From: Tupaia tana
Taxonomy: Eukaryota; Chordata; Mammalia; Scandentia; Tupaiidae
Assembly (NCBI GenBank): GCA_026018925.1
Contig: JAKSZU010000004.1
Coordinates: 108,559,498-108,623,497, forward strand
DNA length: 64,000 nucleotides
Reading direction: 5' to 3'
In this document: positions 19,736-30,695 of the stretch, piece by piece
Layout: every line of letters begins with the position of its first letter
Position numbering within the stretch: the first letter of the stretch is position 1
Translations under genes and position numbers: made by a program
Notes under the pieces: model-generated
What the model was told of the DNA's origin: nothing
What the model saw: the letters and a program-made list of their open reading frames with translations, nothing else
Databases searched by the model: none

Positions 19736-20131
19736 TGGCACTATTTGGTGTTCTAATCTCACCCTGTGTATTTCCAGCATGGGTCCTAGAATCAGTTTCT
19801 TCCAGGAGCCCGGCGCCCTCCCACCTGAGAACAGTGTGACAGACCAGGATCAGGTGCTGGGTACGCATGTGTCTTCATGCAAAGGAACACAGTTCCCGAT
19901 TCAAATAAGAAACGACAACTTGTCGTTTGTGGTGTGACATGGAAGAAGACATCCATAACCAGGAGCAGCTATTAGATGCCCCTCCCTACGCCCACCAGCA
20001 CCTGTAGGAGACTAGACCCACCAGGCAGCAGGCTGGCGCAGAGCAGATGGGAGCCGGGTGTCGAAGCGGTGCGCCATGCTGCAAACCGACACAGCACTGG
20101 ATTCTTTTTGTTTTAGACAACATAGAATTTT

Positions 20132-20305
20132 TTTAAATTTTTTCATTTAACTTTATTCATTTATTTATTTCAATTTGGCCAGAGAGGGACAGAGAGAAAA
20201 AGAAAGAGAGAAAGTGAGAAAGCAAGCTGCCAGGTCTGGGTCTCAAACTGCGGTTGACCATGTGGGAATCCAGCATCTTTAACCACCATACCATCTGCTA
20301 GCCCC
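20132..20305 (-). mobile_element. SINE-A, short form
   Basis: The minus-strand head is GGGGCTAGCAGATGGTATGG. The tail is TTTATTCATTTATTTATTTC on the plus strand. Flanks ACATAGAATTTT and GCATAGAAATTTT are the likely target duplication. Confidence 0.85.
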
Positions 20306-20318
20306 AGCATAGAAATTT

Positions 20319-20585
20319 TGTTGTTGTTGTTGTTGTTTTGGAGAGGTTTTTGCTATAGGGCATATGCGCTCACCAGAAAGAGAGAGACAGAGACAGAAAG
20401 CCAGAAGTCACCCCCCAGGGGGGATGACCACACCGCAATCCCTTCTCCTCCATTCTCCTCTCGGGATCTTGGGCATACACGCACACGTGCCTGGTGTGAG
20501 TTTAAGCCACCAGGTCCGGGACTCAAACTGCGGTCGACTACATGGGAGTCCAGCAACATAGCCATTACACCAAGTGCTGATCCCC
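20319..20585 (-). mobile_element. SINE-A, young subfamily
   Basis: This is a nearly consensus young copy with CCTATAGCAAAAACCTCTCC and a (TTG)n run in place of the poly-T. It abuts the older short SINE-A at 20132-20305. Confidence 0.9.
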
Positions 20586-20754
20586 ATATAAATATTTTAA
20601 ACTTGGTATTTATACTAGCATATAATGAGTTTATTATTGTTACCTTAAGTTAATTAATAAATACTTTTTAATTTTCTTTATTTCAATTTATAATAGTAGA
20701 TATAACTTGCATAAAAAGTAAGCCATGAATATAAAGCACGTAAAATTGGTCCCA

Positions 20755-20930
20755 GGAGCCAGCAGGTGTTTAAGACACTGGACTCCCACATGGCCGATCA
20801 TGGTTCAGGTCCCAGATGTGGTTCTTGCTTTCTCACTTTCCTCCCTCTGTGTCTCTCAGGCGAGTGTACGTGCCATATAGCAAATTTAAAAAGATAATAA
20901 CAAATGAAATGAAATAAATCTTTGAAAAAC
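20755..20930 (+). mobile_element. SINE-A, short form
   Basis: The head GGAGCCAGCAGGTG lacks part of box A. TGGACTCCCACATGGCCG, a CT tract, GCCATATAGCAAATTTAAAA and an AT-rich tail follow. Confidence 0.85.
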
Positions 20931-21208
20931 CATTGGTCCTGGCCACGGGAGCGCAAGCAGGAGGGCACTGCTGTGGGCTGCAGAGACTGCAGGGGAGGGA
21001 AGGACTCGACGCATCCGTCACTCCATCCTGGGCAGAGCCCACGTCCAGGGCTCAGCGGACGCCTGTGGGAGGAGCCAGTGGAAACAGACGGCCAGTCAGG
21101 ACACCCATCTCTCCCAGGGGCTGCCGGGCTGCCCGGCTAGCTCTGCGTCTGAGTCCGACTCCGTCTCTCCCTCTCTCCAGGAGCCATGGCCAGGTGTTAC
21201 CTCTGGGA

Positions 21209-21330
21209 CATTCAGTTTAATTCAGCAGCTATTTCAAATGCCTGTCATGTGCCAGGCACGGTGCTAGAGGGAGAGTACGTATGGTGAAGCAGGAACAACC
21301 GGCCCCTTTCATGTTTGCCCTCATCCGCCT
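21209..21330 (+). mobile_element. L2-type fragment
   Basis: AAATGCCTGTCATGTGCCAG and GCACGGTGCTAGAGG are an L2 3' signature. Confidence 0.6.
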
Positions 21331-21818
21331 TCCATGGCCAGTGGCGCTGGGGTCAGCTCACAGAGGGCGATCGGCGGCATCTGGGCTGAGCCCTCATCCT
21401 GGGCCTTACGTAGGCCAAAGAGCAAGCGATTACCCAGGGGCCTCCACGAGAGAGACAGCCACTCTACATAATGAGAGGCAGAGGTACGCCATGCAGGCTG
21501 GTGACAAGGCTTACCCGGATTCGATTCCTCTCAGACAGCAGTGCCCGACATGCCCGAGCCCTCGTTCTCCCACTCGCTCCGAATTTTCCCTTCTACCAGG
21601 TATGAGGGTGGAAGGAGGGAGAATGGCGAAAGGGGAGAGAGGGTGCAAGAAAGTTCGAGGCTCACTTTATAGTGCACAGGGCAGTCAAAGGAGGGGAATG
21701 CGAATTAAGTATAGCTTCAATTGAGCCATTTGTCTAGATATTTGTAGGTAAGCTGCAACTTCCTGTTAGCCACTGACCCAGTGTTTGAAATTCTTTTTGA
21801 CCCAAATTGTCGAAAAGT

Positions 21819-21905
21819 GTACTGTCTAATACTGTGGTCACCACACACATGTGGCCACTGAGCCCTTGAACGGTAGCTGTGGGACCTGTGGATGAACAAT
21901 ATTGA
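21819..21905 (+). mobile_element. MER5A-like hAT transposon fragment
   Basis: TACTGTCTAATACTGTGGTC, ACACATGTGGCCACTGAGCC and CTTGAACGGTAGCTGTG follow the 5' end of MER5A. A possible right end (AGCGTGGCTACTAGAACATT) lies at 22862-22881, beyond later insertions. Confidence 0.6.
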
Positions 21906-22000
21906 AGATATATTGGGTTGCTATCATTTGAATGTGTTCCTCCTAAAAATCATGTGCTGAGACTTGGCTGTGATGGGATTCAGAGGGCGAAAAGTTCACG
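21906..22000 (+). mobile_element. MaLR LTR 5' fragment
   Basis: TTTGAATGTGTTCCTCCTAA and AAATCATGTGCTGAGACTTG resemble the start of MLT1/MST LTRs. Confidence 0.5.
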
Positions 22001-22004
22001 TGAC

Positions 22005-22274
22005 TATGCCCAGCCTAGCAGGCGGCATCGTGGGTAAGGCACTGGATTCCACAGGGCCAGCTATGCAGTTCAAGTCCCTAACCTGGTGGCTTGAAACTCA
22101 CACTGGGCATGTGTGCAAGTGTGCCCCAAAGTCCCAAAAGGAGACTGGAGGAAAAGGGATTGTGGCATGGCCATCCCCTCGGGGAGGGGGGTGATTTCTC
22201 ACTTTCCCTTCCTCTCTCTCTGTCTCTGGTGAAAGTATAGACTCCATGACCAAGAAAAAAAAAAAAAAAAAACA
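22005..22274 (+). mobile_element. SINE-A, long form
   Basis: The worn head is CCAGCCTAGCAGGCGGCATC. The full body follows with GTGTGCCCCAAAGTCCC and GGGATTGTGGCATGGCCATC. The end is worn (AGACTCCATGACCAAG) and the tail is poly-A. Confidence 0.88.
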
Positions 22275-22488
22275 GGTGAGGTCCACGGGAGGAGATGGAG
22301 ATGAAGGTCACCACGGCAGGGCCACGGTGGTCTCCCGGTGGGCTGATGAGGAGGTGATGATACCGGAGCAGAGACTCGGATGCGGCTGCACGTGCCCCTT
22401 ACTCTGCTGTGCTGTGACGCAGCCGGGCACCCTCTGCATGCAGAGCGGCCTGGACCTTCAGTCCACCAGTGGGGGAGCCTCTCTCCGT

Positions 22489-22740
22489 TTTTCTTTAAGG
22501 TTTCCATGATAGAGCACATGGGCTAGCAGAGAGGCGAGGAGAGACAGTGAGCGGGAGAGTGAGGAGTTAGTCCCGGGGGTGGCCATGGCGCACTCCCTCC
22601 TCCTTCATCATCATCCTGGGGCTTGGGGCATGCATGCACACATGCCTGGCATGCTTTTCAAACTGCTGTGGCCAGGGCTCAAACCACAGTTGGTCATGTG
22701 GGAGTCCAGCATCTTAACAACTATGCCACCTGCTAGCCCC
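22489..22740 (-). mobile_element. SINE-A, long form
   Basis: The minus-strand head is GGGGCTAGCAGGTGGCATAG. CCTCTCTCCG and CCTCTCTTTA at the two flanks suggest a target duplication. The sequence is moderately diverged. Confidence 0.85.
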
Positions 22741-22957
22741 AAACCTCTCTTTACAAATCACCCAGTTTTGGGTATTTTCTTTTACCAGTAGTGGAATGGA
22801 CTAGAATATAGGTTTTATAAGTTATTAAAATTAATACTGCCCATTTCTTTATAGCATTTTAAGCGTGGCTACTAGAACATTCTAAAGTACGTAGGTAGCT
22901 GACATTGCTTCCCTAGTGTTCAGTGCAGGTCTAGCACCAGCCTCAGGTCACCATCTG

Positions 22958-23173
22958 ACATTCGGGGTAGCAGAGGGCCCGGCCCACGTCCTGACATCCG
23001 GGGTAGCGGAGGGCCCGGCCCGCGTCCTGACATCCGGGGTAGCGGAGGGCCCGGCCCGCGTCCTGACATCCGGGGTAGCGGAGGGCCCGGCCCGCGTCCT
23101 GACATCCGGGGTAGCGGAGGGCCGGGTCCGCGTCCTGACATCCGGGGTAGCGGAGGGCCTGGTGCACATCGTA
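22958..23173. repeat. 36-bp minisatellite, six copies
   Basis: Six head-to-tail units of exactly 36 bp begin ACATCCGGGGTAGCGGAG. The first and last are the most diverged and the inner ones nearly identical, as expected for recent unit expansion. Since 36 is divisible by three, all frames stay open, giving a false 168-aa frame and repetitive frames on the other strand. No spacers are present, so this is not CRISPR. Confidence 0.95.
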
Positions 23174-24418
23174 GGCTGCCCGGCTTTCACGCTCGATGGG
23201 CCCCAAGCCCCAAAGAACTCCAAGCCACAGGTCCCCGCCAGTCTTCTCAGAGCAGTTGACATGTCCGCGCAGAAGCTCTCTCCAGCTCCCGGCCTTCACG
23301 TGGACCGCACCCCCACCGCCTCCCCCAGGCAATCTTCCCGCAAATCTCAGGCTGCCATCAGGCCAGCTCAGAGGGCAAGGGAGGGGTTGTTGAAGGACTG
23401 TTCCTGTCCTGCAGGAAGGTGATGCCCGATCCAGCCTCTCTCCTCTCTTCACTCTCCTGAACCTGAGCAGACTCTCAGGCTTCCTTCAAAGCACCCCCAG
23501 AGCTGTGATCTCTGGGCCTCCCCGCTCCCTGCCGTGCCAGAGCTCTCAGGAATCCTGCCCTAGAACAACGGCAGGCACGAAACAGCCCCTAGAAAACTCC
23601 CTCCGAGGGCCTCACCTTGCCACCCTGGATCCCAGACGGCCTGATATCCCACCAGGGCTGGTTCTAACTCACTTGGGTGTTCTGGGTTTGCATTTGTCAA
23701 AGGGGATCTTCCTGGACCAGGGAGGACCGGGCGTGGCAGCTTGTCCTCGGTGTTGCCTATTTTCAGAGGTTTCACGGTATGTCCAGTAACTCAGGCTCGC
23801 AGCGTCGTTACCCGCCCACCTTCCCCTCATCCACAGTCAAATCCTGCAGCTTCTACCAGCAGATTCCGCGAGGGAGACGCTTTGCTCCCCACTCCCATTG
23901 CCCTGCCCCAGGCCAGGGCCTTGTACACAGAGCGACGGCAATTATTCCAGGACTTCCGGGCAGCTGCGGACTCGGCACTTCGGCATCGCGAGCCGGCCTG
24001 GCATCTCAAGCAGGCATCCTTCTCCACACGGACTCTGAAGGAACAGGGGGTGTGGGGGGATGTGGGACCTTACGACTGAGCCGAGAGCGTGTGGCCCTTC
24101 CAGGATGGCTTCCCCGTCTCAGTGCAATGGGAGAACACACGATGGAGGCCGTCTCAGACTAAGTGGTGGCCGATTACCCATGGGTCCCTCCTGGACAGAG
24201 GGTGAAGAATGTAATCTCACGCTGGGTGTTCAGGCGCCTGATGGGGGGCGGGGGGTACCACCAGCTGGTCGACACGTGACAGCCTGAAAGCTGGGGTTTG
24301 CACTTGGCTCTCTGCTGTGCTGCCAACTTCACTTTGTTTATATTTATTTCTCTTATACAGAGAGCTACAAAAATTGCCTAACGCATTTTGTTAAACTGTG
24401 AACACTGTAAACATTTAG
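23174..24418. other. Intergenic sequence, no feature recognised
   Basis: This is GC-rich, without SINEs. Frames on both strands look spurious. Confidence 0.4.
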
Positions 24419-24682
24419 GGACCAGCAGGTGCTGTAATGGCTATGTCGCTGGACTCCCATGTAGCCGACTGCAGTTCGAGCCCCAGACCCGGTGGCTTAA
24501 ACTCACACCAGGCGCGTGTGCATGCATGCCCAAGATCCCGAGAGGAGAATGGAGGAGAAGGAATTGCGGCGTGGCCATCCCCCCTGGGGGGTGATTTCTT
24601 GTTTTCTGTCTCTCTGTCTCTGTCTGTCTTTCTGGCGAGCGCATGCGCCCTATAGCAAAAAGAAAAAAAAAAAGGAAAAAAT
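24419..24682 (+). mobile_element. SINE-A, young subfamily
   Basis: It has GGACCAGCAGGTGCTGTAAT, GTCGCTGGACTCCCATGTAG, box B GTTCGAGCCCC, a complete body, GCGCCCTATAGCAAAAAG and a mixed A-tail. Confidence 0.92.
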
Positions 24683-24810
24683 AAAACATTTAAAATGTGC
24701 CTTATCTCCTTTTAAGCCTTAAACTTCCTAAGGATATAAGCTGGGTCTTTTTCTTTACTGTGCTCACTCCGGATAAATGCTCAGGAAAGGCTTATTACAC
24801 TGAATAACAT

Positions 24811-25053
24811 TTTTTTTCTTTTTAATTTGCTATAGGGTGTGAGCACCTGCCAGAGAAAAACACAGAGAGAGGGAAAGTGGGAGAGCATCCCCCTGGGGGG
24901 TTGGCCACACTGTAATCCCTTCTCCAGTCTCCTCTCAGGACACACACACACACATCTGGTGTGTTTCTCGGGCTGCTAGGTCCAGGACTTGAACCGCACG
25001 GTCAGCTGTCTGGGATCCAGCAGCCTTCACCACCATGCTACCAGCTGGCCCTG
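24811..25053 (-). mobile_element. SINE-A, long form
   Basis: The flanks TGAATAAC (24801-24808) and TGAATAAC after the head are the target duplication. The body has a shortened CT tract and a (CA)n patch. Confidence 0.85.
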
Positions 25054-25063
25054 TGAATAACTT

Positions 25064-25290
25064 TTTTCTCTTTCCAACTTTATCTCCTCAGAGAGAGAGG
25101 CAGAGAGACAGAGGCTGTGCCCACAACAGGGTCCTCATGCCACGCTCTGCCCCGGCCTCAGCCAGCCGGGATCTCAAACGTGCATGCGCTCAGCCTGCGC
25201 AGAGACCTGGGGCTGCAGAGCCGGGACCTCCTCTGCAGTGTGCAGCGTGCAGTATGGAACTGCGTCTGTGCGCTCCTTCGAGAGAGGGGG
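25064..25290 (-). mobile_element. SINE-B, diverged
   Basis: On the plus strand GAGAGAGAGGCAGAGAGACA, ACAGGGTCCTCATGCCACG, CTCTGCCCCGGCCTCAGCC and GGGATCTCAAACGTGC are the reverse of the SINE-B 3' half. The head is poorly kept. Confidence 0.6.
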
Positions 25291-25532
25291 CATCTCATGA
25301 AATGCCACCTCAGTTGTACGTGCCCCAACAGGTAGTTAGAGACGTTTGCTGAGAGGAGTGGATAGGAAAACAAGCCACATTTGACACCCCCTTTCTGCAA
25401 GGAATGAGAGGGCCCAGCTCTAAAGCCTGTACTGTTCAGACTATCTGTGTGTTCTGAAGTCATGGGGCAACCATGCAGTCTTCTCTCCGCCTTGCCTGTT
25501 GACTCCTACTGCCTAAGAACAAATGAAGGCAC

Positions 25533-25648
25533 TTGAACGTGTTCATGGAAGAATAAAATTAAAGCACGAGTTTATTTGGGTGCAGAAAAATGCAAAATCC
25601 ATGCCGTGTGTTCATAATAGTTCCCATGCATTTTTTAAAGACCCGTTG
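25533..25648. mobile_element. Mariner-like MITE, family 1
   Basis: The copy starts TTGAACGTGTTCATGGAAG and ends CCCATGCATTTTTTAAAGAC, an imperfect inverted pair. The core holds GTTTATTTGGGTGCAGAAAA and AAATCCATGCCGTG. A TA follows the right end. Confidence 0.7.
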
Positions 25649-25714
25649 TAAGGTCTGGATATTGGACTCTATCTTCGTAGCATGAAGAAGAGCAAAACGG
25701 GCTTCGGTTTCTTC

Positions 25715-26090
25715 ATCCCTGGCTTGGTGTATCGGTTAGCATTAGGTCTGGCTGTGAGAAGTAGCACAAGAAACAGTACCTTAAAAAAAGACCTTTGTTT
25801 CTCACATGTATGTAAGCCAATACCTCATTCAGGGCTGGAAGGGCAACTTGACTCCCAGGAGCCCTCAGAAATCCAGGCCCCTTCTACCCTGTCGTCTCCC
25901 CATGCATGGCCTCCAATCACAAGTCTAACTCATGGCCTAATGTAGTTGCCCCAGCTCCCGTCATCACATCTGCATTCCAGCTAAGAAGATAGATGTGATA
26001 CAGAGGAGGAAGAGAAGGGCACTTGCCAGCTGCTTTTTAAGGAGGGTACCTCAAAGATGTCATGTAACACTTCTGTTTGTCTCACTGCTC
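25715..26090. mobile_element. Unidentified ancient transposon-like segment
   Basis: GACCTTTGTTTCTCACATGT, GGGCTGGAAGGGCAACTTG and CATGGCCTCCAATCACAAG follow the style of old mammalian hAT/LTR fossils (heavily worn, no coding). I cannot name the family. Confidence 0.35.
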
Positions 26091-26605
26091 AGAACACTTA
26101 GCTGCAGTGGAGAATGGGAAATGCAGGTTTTATGATGAGTAACCTGCACCGGGTAAAAGTGGAGGGTATTATTTTAGCAGAGAGCAGACGATGAGGAATG
26201 ACCAGCAGCCTCAGCCACTCCTCGAAATGGGGTGCCTTTTGATGTGTCTTAGAGAACCACTGGCTACAGGCCCTGTCCCCAGCTCCGCCACCATCAACCC
26301 ACTCAACCACCATGAGCCAACACCATCCAGCTAGAACTGTCTGTGCACTTTGCACACACGGACCTGCCTTCCCTCCAGGCCTTTCCTAGCACTTAGGCCC
26401 TTTCATGTAGAATGTCCTCTCTCCTCTCTGCCTATCTAAATTTGCCCACCTTTGGAAGCTCAAGCCTCTGTGTTCTTGTGGAAAAGCCCCTTCTTGCCTT
26501 CCTTTCTTCCAGTAACCTCTCTTTCCTGAACTTCCACAGCACTCCGTTATCTTTGCCGGTAATCTCACACCGGGCAGGTATCAATGTATGTGTTATGTTC
26601 ACGTG

Positions 26606-26865
26606 CACGGGCCAGTGGGTGGCACGGTGATCAAGGTGCTGGACTCCCACAGGGCTGACTGCGGTTTGAGTCCCAAACCTGGTGCCTTGAAGATCACCCT
26701 GGGTATGCGTGCTTGTGTGCCCAAAATCCCAGGAAGAGAATGGAGGAGAAGGGATTGTGGCATGGCCATCCCTTCGGGGGTTGTGATTTCTCACCTTCCC
26801 TCTCTTTCTCTCTCTGTCTCTGTCTCTCTCTGGCAAGCGCATGCGTCCTATGGCAAACAAAGTTG
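26606..26865 (+). mobile_element. SINE-A, long form
   Basis: It has ACGGGCCAGTGGGTGGCACG, TGGACTCCCACAGGGCTGAC, a full body and GCATGCGTCCTATGGCAAAC. It lies directly against the inverted young copy at 26868-27051. Confidence 0.9.
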
Positions 26866-26867
26866 GT

Positions 26868-27051
26868 TTTTTTTTGGAGAGGTTTTTGCTATAGGGCGCG
26901 TGTGCTCGCCAGACAGACAGAGAGAGACAGAGAGACAGAAAGCGAGAAATCACCCCCCAGGGGGGATGGCCACGCCGCAATCCCTTCTCCTCCATTCTCT
27001 CAGGATCTTGGGCACGCACGCACGCGCGCCCAGCGTGAGTTTAAGCCACCG
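26868..27051 (-). mobile_element. SINE-A, young subfamily, 5' truncated
   Basis: The 3' body and tail are nearly consensus on the minus strand. The copy stops at CCCGGTGGCTTAAACTCACG, so the whole tRNA-like head is missing. The 5' truncation is typical of incomplete LINE-1-type reverse transcription. Tail-to-tail with the plus-strand copy, it forms an inverted repeat. Confidence 0.9.
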
Positions 27052-27189
27052 GGAAGGACAACGTGACTTCTCCCAGCTTGTCTCCTGTCCTGGGTACGCC
27101 TGTGCTCCTAAGGCTCCTACATCCCTGCCTCCGAGAAACCAGGGCTGGAGAACAAGCAGAAGACGGATGGCCAGGCAAGACCACGAGCT

Positions 27190-27315
27190 GCCCGCGCTGA
27201 CTTTACCGGCCTCTGCAACCTTGGGCAAGCACTTAACCTCTCTGAGCTCCAGGCTGCTCATCTGCAGAGAGAGAACACCTGCCTGACCGCACCCAGAATG
27301 GTGCATCAGGAAATA
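27190..27315 (+). mobile_element. MIR core fragment
   Basis: CCTCTGCAACCTTGGGCAAG, CACTTAACCTCTCTGAGCTC and the following CTCATCTGCAGA are the MIR core. Confidence 0.75.
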
Positions 27316-27443
27316 CGTGCACATACACACACCCCTCCTATACAATGGTAACTGTCACCAAAAGTGACCCCCAGTGCCATCAGGGCGTTTGACTGCAAGC
27401 AACATAAACCAACAATTTCAGCTGACTTGAGAAAAACGCAGTC

Positions 27444-27449
27444 TTTATT
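27444..27449 (-). terminator. Candidate poly-A signal for LMX1A (distal)
   Basis: The minus strand reads CCAATAAAGACTGCG. This perfect AATAAA lies 3.6 kb past the LMX1A stop and would be the more distal of two choices. No expression evidence is available. Confidence 0.3.
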
Positions 27450-27847
27450 GGAGTAGCAGGAGAGATTGTCCAGAGGTCAAAGGGTGTCAGAGACCAGTCT
27501 TGGGGACAGACGGGGTACAGGGTAGCTCCAGAGTCCAGGCCGGAGGAACTGTTTGACGGTCTTATCAGAGTCTCTCTGGAAATGAGCCCACTGCGACCTC
27601 ATCTCTAGCGTGGCCATGCCATCAGACCCATTGGATTTAAGTGCTGGGAGAAAGTGGCAGGCCGAGCGTTCTTCTGTGCCCCACTCCTTGGTGACAGCAG
27701 CCCGGGTCACCTAACCCATGGGGCCACAAGGACCGCACACACGGAGGAGCCAAGTCCCCGGAGGAGTCAGGGTGATGCTCCCAGAAGTGGGGCGGGTGGT
27801 GCTGGCCCCACCAGGAAGAAACACACGCTCAAGGCTTAACACATATG

Positions 27848-27853
27848 TTTATT
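27848..27853 (-). terminator. Candidate poly-A signal for LMX1A (proximal)
   Basis: The minus strand reads GATTAATAAACATATG, 3.2 kb past the stop codon. I found no perfect AATAAA on the minus strand closer to the stop, except inside AT-rich DNA near 30507-30590 where TTTATT-type words are part of ambiguous A/T runs. Confidence 0.3.
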
Positions 27854-28061
27854 AATCAACTGAGCAACAGCAGCCCACTTGGGGATTCTGAGGACATTTT
27901 GCACCTTAAGACACTTGTTAGAGCTTATCAGTGCCGCCTGAGAGCAGCGCCCTCTGGATTCTTCATCAGATAAGATGTTACAAAGGGGCTCCAGGAATTA
28001 CTGCCTGCGGAGGGAGGCGGTGGGGGAAAGGGAATCCCAGCTCCAGTATCACTTTCTCGGA

Positions 28062-28235
28062 GAAATTTTTCTTTTTAGGTTATTAGTGTGTGGGGGGGTG
28101 TCATTCCCAGCGGGGTCTTCATGCCATAGTCCACCCCCAGTGCCAGCCGGTTTGCATCAAGGTGGTCCCAAGACACAAAACTGAGACCCTTCGCATGTGA
28201 GTCTGGCTGCGTTATCCCCGCACCACCCGGCCAAG
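28062..28235 (-). mobile_element. SINE-B, diverged
   Basis: GCGGGGTCTTCATGCCATAG, CCACCCCCAGTGCCAGCC and the head-like CGCACCACCCGGCC on the plus strand are in reverse SINE-B order. Confidence 0.5.
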
Positions 28236-28620
28236 AAGCCTTTGGGACCTTCCTGTCTAGGCCATTCCTGCCTGCACTCCACTCTCATCCAACCAGAAGT
28301 CTTCTCTTCTGTGGCTCTTAACAACCAAATCAACGCCCACTACTAGAGTTCTTGATGAATGGCCAGAGTAAAGCCGTTCTGAGCTGGTAGGCTTTGGACA
28401 GGCCTGCAGGTCACGGTTGGCCGGTTCCTGCTGTGGGATACCACCGGCCTTCCTCCACCCTCAGCCGCAGCCTCTGCTCGCGGTGACCTCCATGAGGCAG
28501 AGCCAACGTCCTCACCTCCGTATTTCCAGTCCCTACCCCAGAATCCGGCATATTCTCAGAGCTCAAGAAATAAGACTACTGGAGACTCCGACGGTGAATG
28601 AACACACGAGTCGGGCTGGA

Positions 28621-28835
28621 AGGACCAGCCAGGTGGGTCAGCTGTACAGCTCTCTGGGGTGGACCCTTCCCACCCCGAATCAGAGGTGAGCGGCTTCCAG
28701 GGCCCTCCCATGGAGGGTGGGGGCCCATCAGGCAGTGGCGGCAGAGGTCCGCCGCCCCCGGGAGAGGAAGTAGGTTTCACCCTCTCCGGCGAGCGCTGGT
28801 GCCATGTGGCAAACATCTTAAAAAATATGTATGAT
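28621..28835 (+). mobile_element. SINE-A, strongly diverged
   Basis: GGACCAGCCAGGTGGGTCAG at the start and GGCGAGCGCTGGTGCCATGT with GGCAAACATCTTAAAA at the end bracket a worn body. Confidence 0.45.
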
Positions 28836-30670
28836 CCTACTGCTGCTCAGCCCCCTCGACTCCAGCCGGGCCCTGCCTTCAGCCCCACGTGAGACACGTC
28901 CCTCCTGCCCCACCACTGTGCTCTGGCTTCCGGAGGTTCATGCGGTGTGTGTCACGGACCACACTGCCACGAGTGACCTCGGCGGCCATGAAGGAGTGGT
29001 CCCAGCCCCTCTTCCATGGAGCTGTTGTAAAAACCAGGGATTTCGCCCCCTCAGAAGGCTGGGGACCCTTCTCGTGTCGTTCTTCCCTCTGCTCACAGCT
29101 TCGCCTGAGCTCTCCCCACAGCTCACAGAAGAAACGCCCCTGGGTCCCTGCCCTTCAGCCTCAACCCTGAAACCACAGTCACGCACAAGAGCTTTCTTTT
29201 TCATTTCATCTTGGTATGCCATTAAGGATTGGGGTAAGGATTTCTACTCATTTTCACTCACAGAACCTGCGACACTCTCCCCGATCTTTGTCACAGAGAC
29301 CTGCACGCCTGGAGCAGCCACGTCAGTTTCCCTCACCACGCTGGGATGGGCTCCCGGGTGGTTCGTGTCAATCATGAACAAGAACACAAAAATCACACAA
29401 CACACACTGCCGGCAGGGCCGTGCTCCCTCTGGCCTTGCGGGGAGTGAGGGGGTGTGTCACTGTACTCAAGGCTCTGAAGCATCCCCAGGAGGGAAGCCA
29501 AGCCTGCCGTGGCCCCTCTCAGATGAACCCAAGCCAACTCCTGTCCCCCCACCCACGCCGGCTTCCCACGAGACAGCCGAGCACAGGAGGAGCCATCCTA
29601 GTGCCACGCTGGGGAGCAGGTGTGGAACAGGCCCGTGGACCATGACTGCTGGGTCTTCTGTGCTCAGGGTCAGAAACGTGAGCCAGGAGGACGAGCTCAG
29701 GTCCCCACCCAGACCCCCGTGCCTTGATGAGCCCAGGAGGCTGCTTAGAATTAGACCGCCCGGAGAAGCCGCCCTCGGCACTGTCCTGACGGTACAGAGT
29801 GAAGCCACCGGGCTTTCTGGGCCTCGTGGTTTGCCACGCAGTCTCCTCTTTTTCAAAATGACCCTTTCAATCTGTAAAAGCTATTCTGAGCAGGCAGGCT
29901 GTACGCAGTAGGCCTGCGGGTGCTAAATGACCGAACCCTGCTCTAGGACACCACGCGCCTTCCCTTACCCTCAGCTCCGCCTGGGCCTGCTCCCACTGGA
30001 AGGCTCTGGCAGCCCCTGAACTGCCCTGAACTGCACCTCTGCTAACCCAGCCTGCAGAGGGGCTCTGGGGGAGGGACCCTCCTTTGCCAAGGGAGTGGTC
30101 TGGCTGTGCTTTAAACGGGTATGGGACCCTGGCCTCTGTCCTGCTCATGTGCCCCGGGGGTGAGTTAAGCCCCTGGTGGGGTAGGTGCATGCTGTCCGCC
30201 TCACCCACACTTGCAGATGCACACGTTCTAGAGCAAAACCAGCGTTCCCAACACAGCCACACGTCCGGGTATAGAAATACACCCAGGGGGTGGGACTGGG
30301 CATCTTCTGAGAACACGATCAGGAATTGTTCTGACCCACCCAAGCCCAGGGAGCCAGTGAGCAGAGCTCCAGGAGAGAGCCTGTCAGCTGCTTCCAGACC
30401 CCAATGGCACTCGGACAGCACAACGAACTCAAGCACGCAAAGCGACGGGGCCCACTGCCACAGCCCTCCTCGTCCTGCTGACAAGTCTCTTCAAACTAAA
30501 AATAAAGTTTATAAAAGTAAATTATCTCATTTTATAACTTAAGTGCATCAAGCATTTCCTTAAATATAGTTCACACTGAAAATAAAGTTACTTTTGCTGT
30601 ACAGTTGGTGTCTGTTATAAGCAGGAATAAACTTCGATGATAGAGTCTGAAAGGTTACACTCACACATAC

Positions 30671-30695
30671 AGCTATCTGTCTGTCTGTCTGTCTG
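30671..30695. repeat. (TCTG)n microsatellite
   Basis: A short tetranucleotide run CTATCTGTCTGTCTGTCTG continues to GTGGGTGG. Confidence 0.9.

Noticed and set aside
19501-19868. Cys/Val-rich and His/Thr-rich frames
   Set aside because: These are frames of the TG-rich tract. Several overlap in different phases, and none has a plausible start.
22958-23173. CRISPR-like array
   Set aside because: The repeats are directly adjacent with no spacers, and this is a mammalian nuclear genome. The proviral leader repeats (8664-9060) and the array at 45958-46408 fail for the same reason.
22916-23452. Open frames of 104-169 codons on both strands with repeated GPARVLTSGVAE or SGRGPGPPLPRM words
   Set aside because: They are translations of the 36-bp minisatellite. 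The unit length is a multiple of three, so stops are absent by construction.
27945-27957. CTCF-like site CAGCGCCCTCTGG
   Set aside because: It lacks one position of the G-run in the core motif, and a single 13-bp match is expected by chance in this length of GC-rich DNA.
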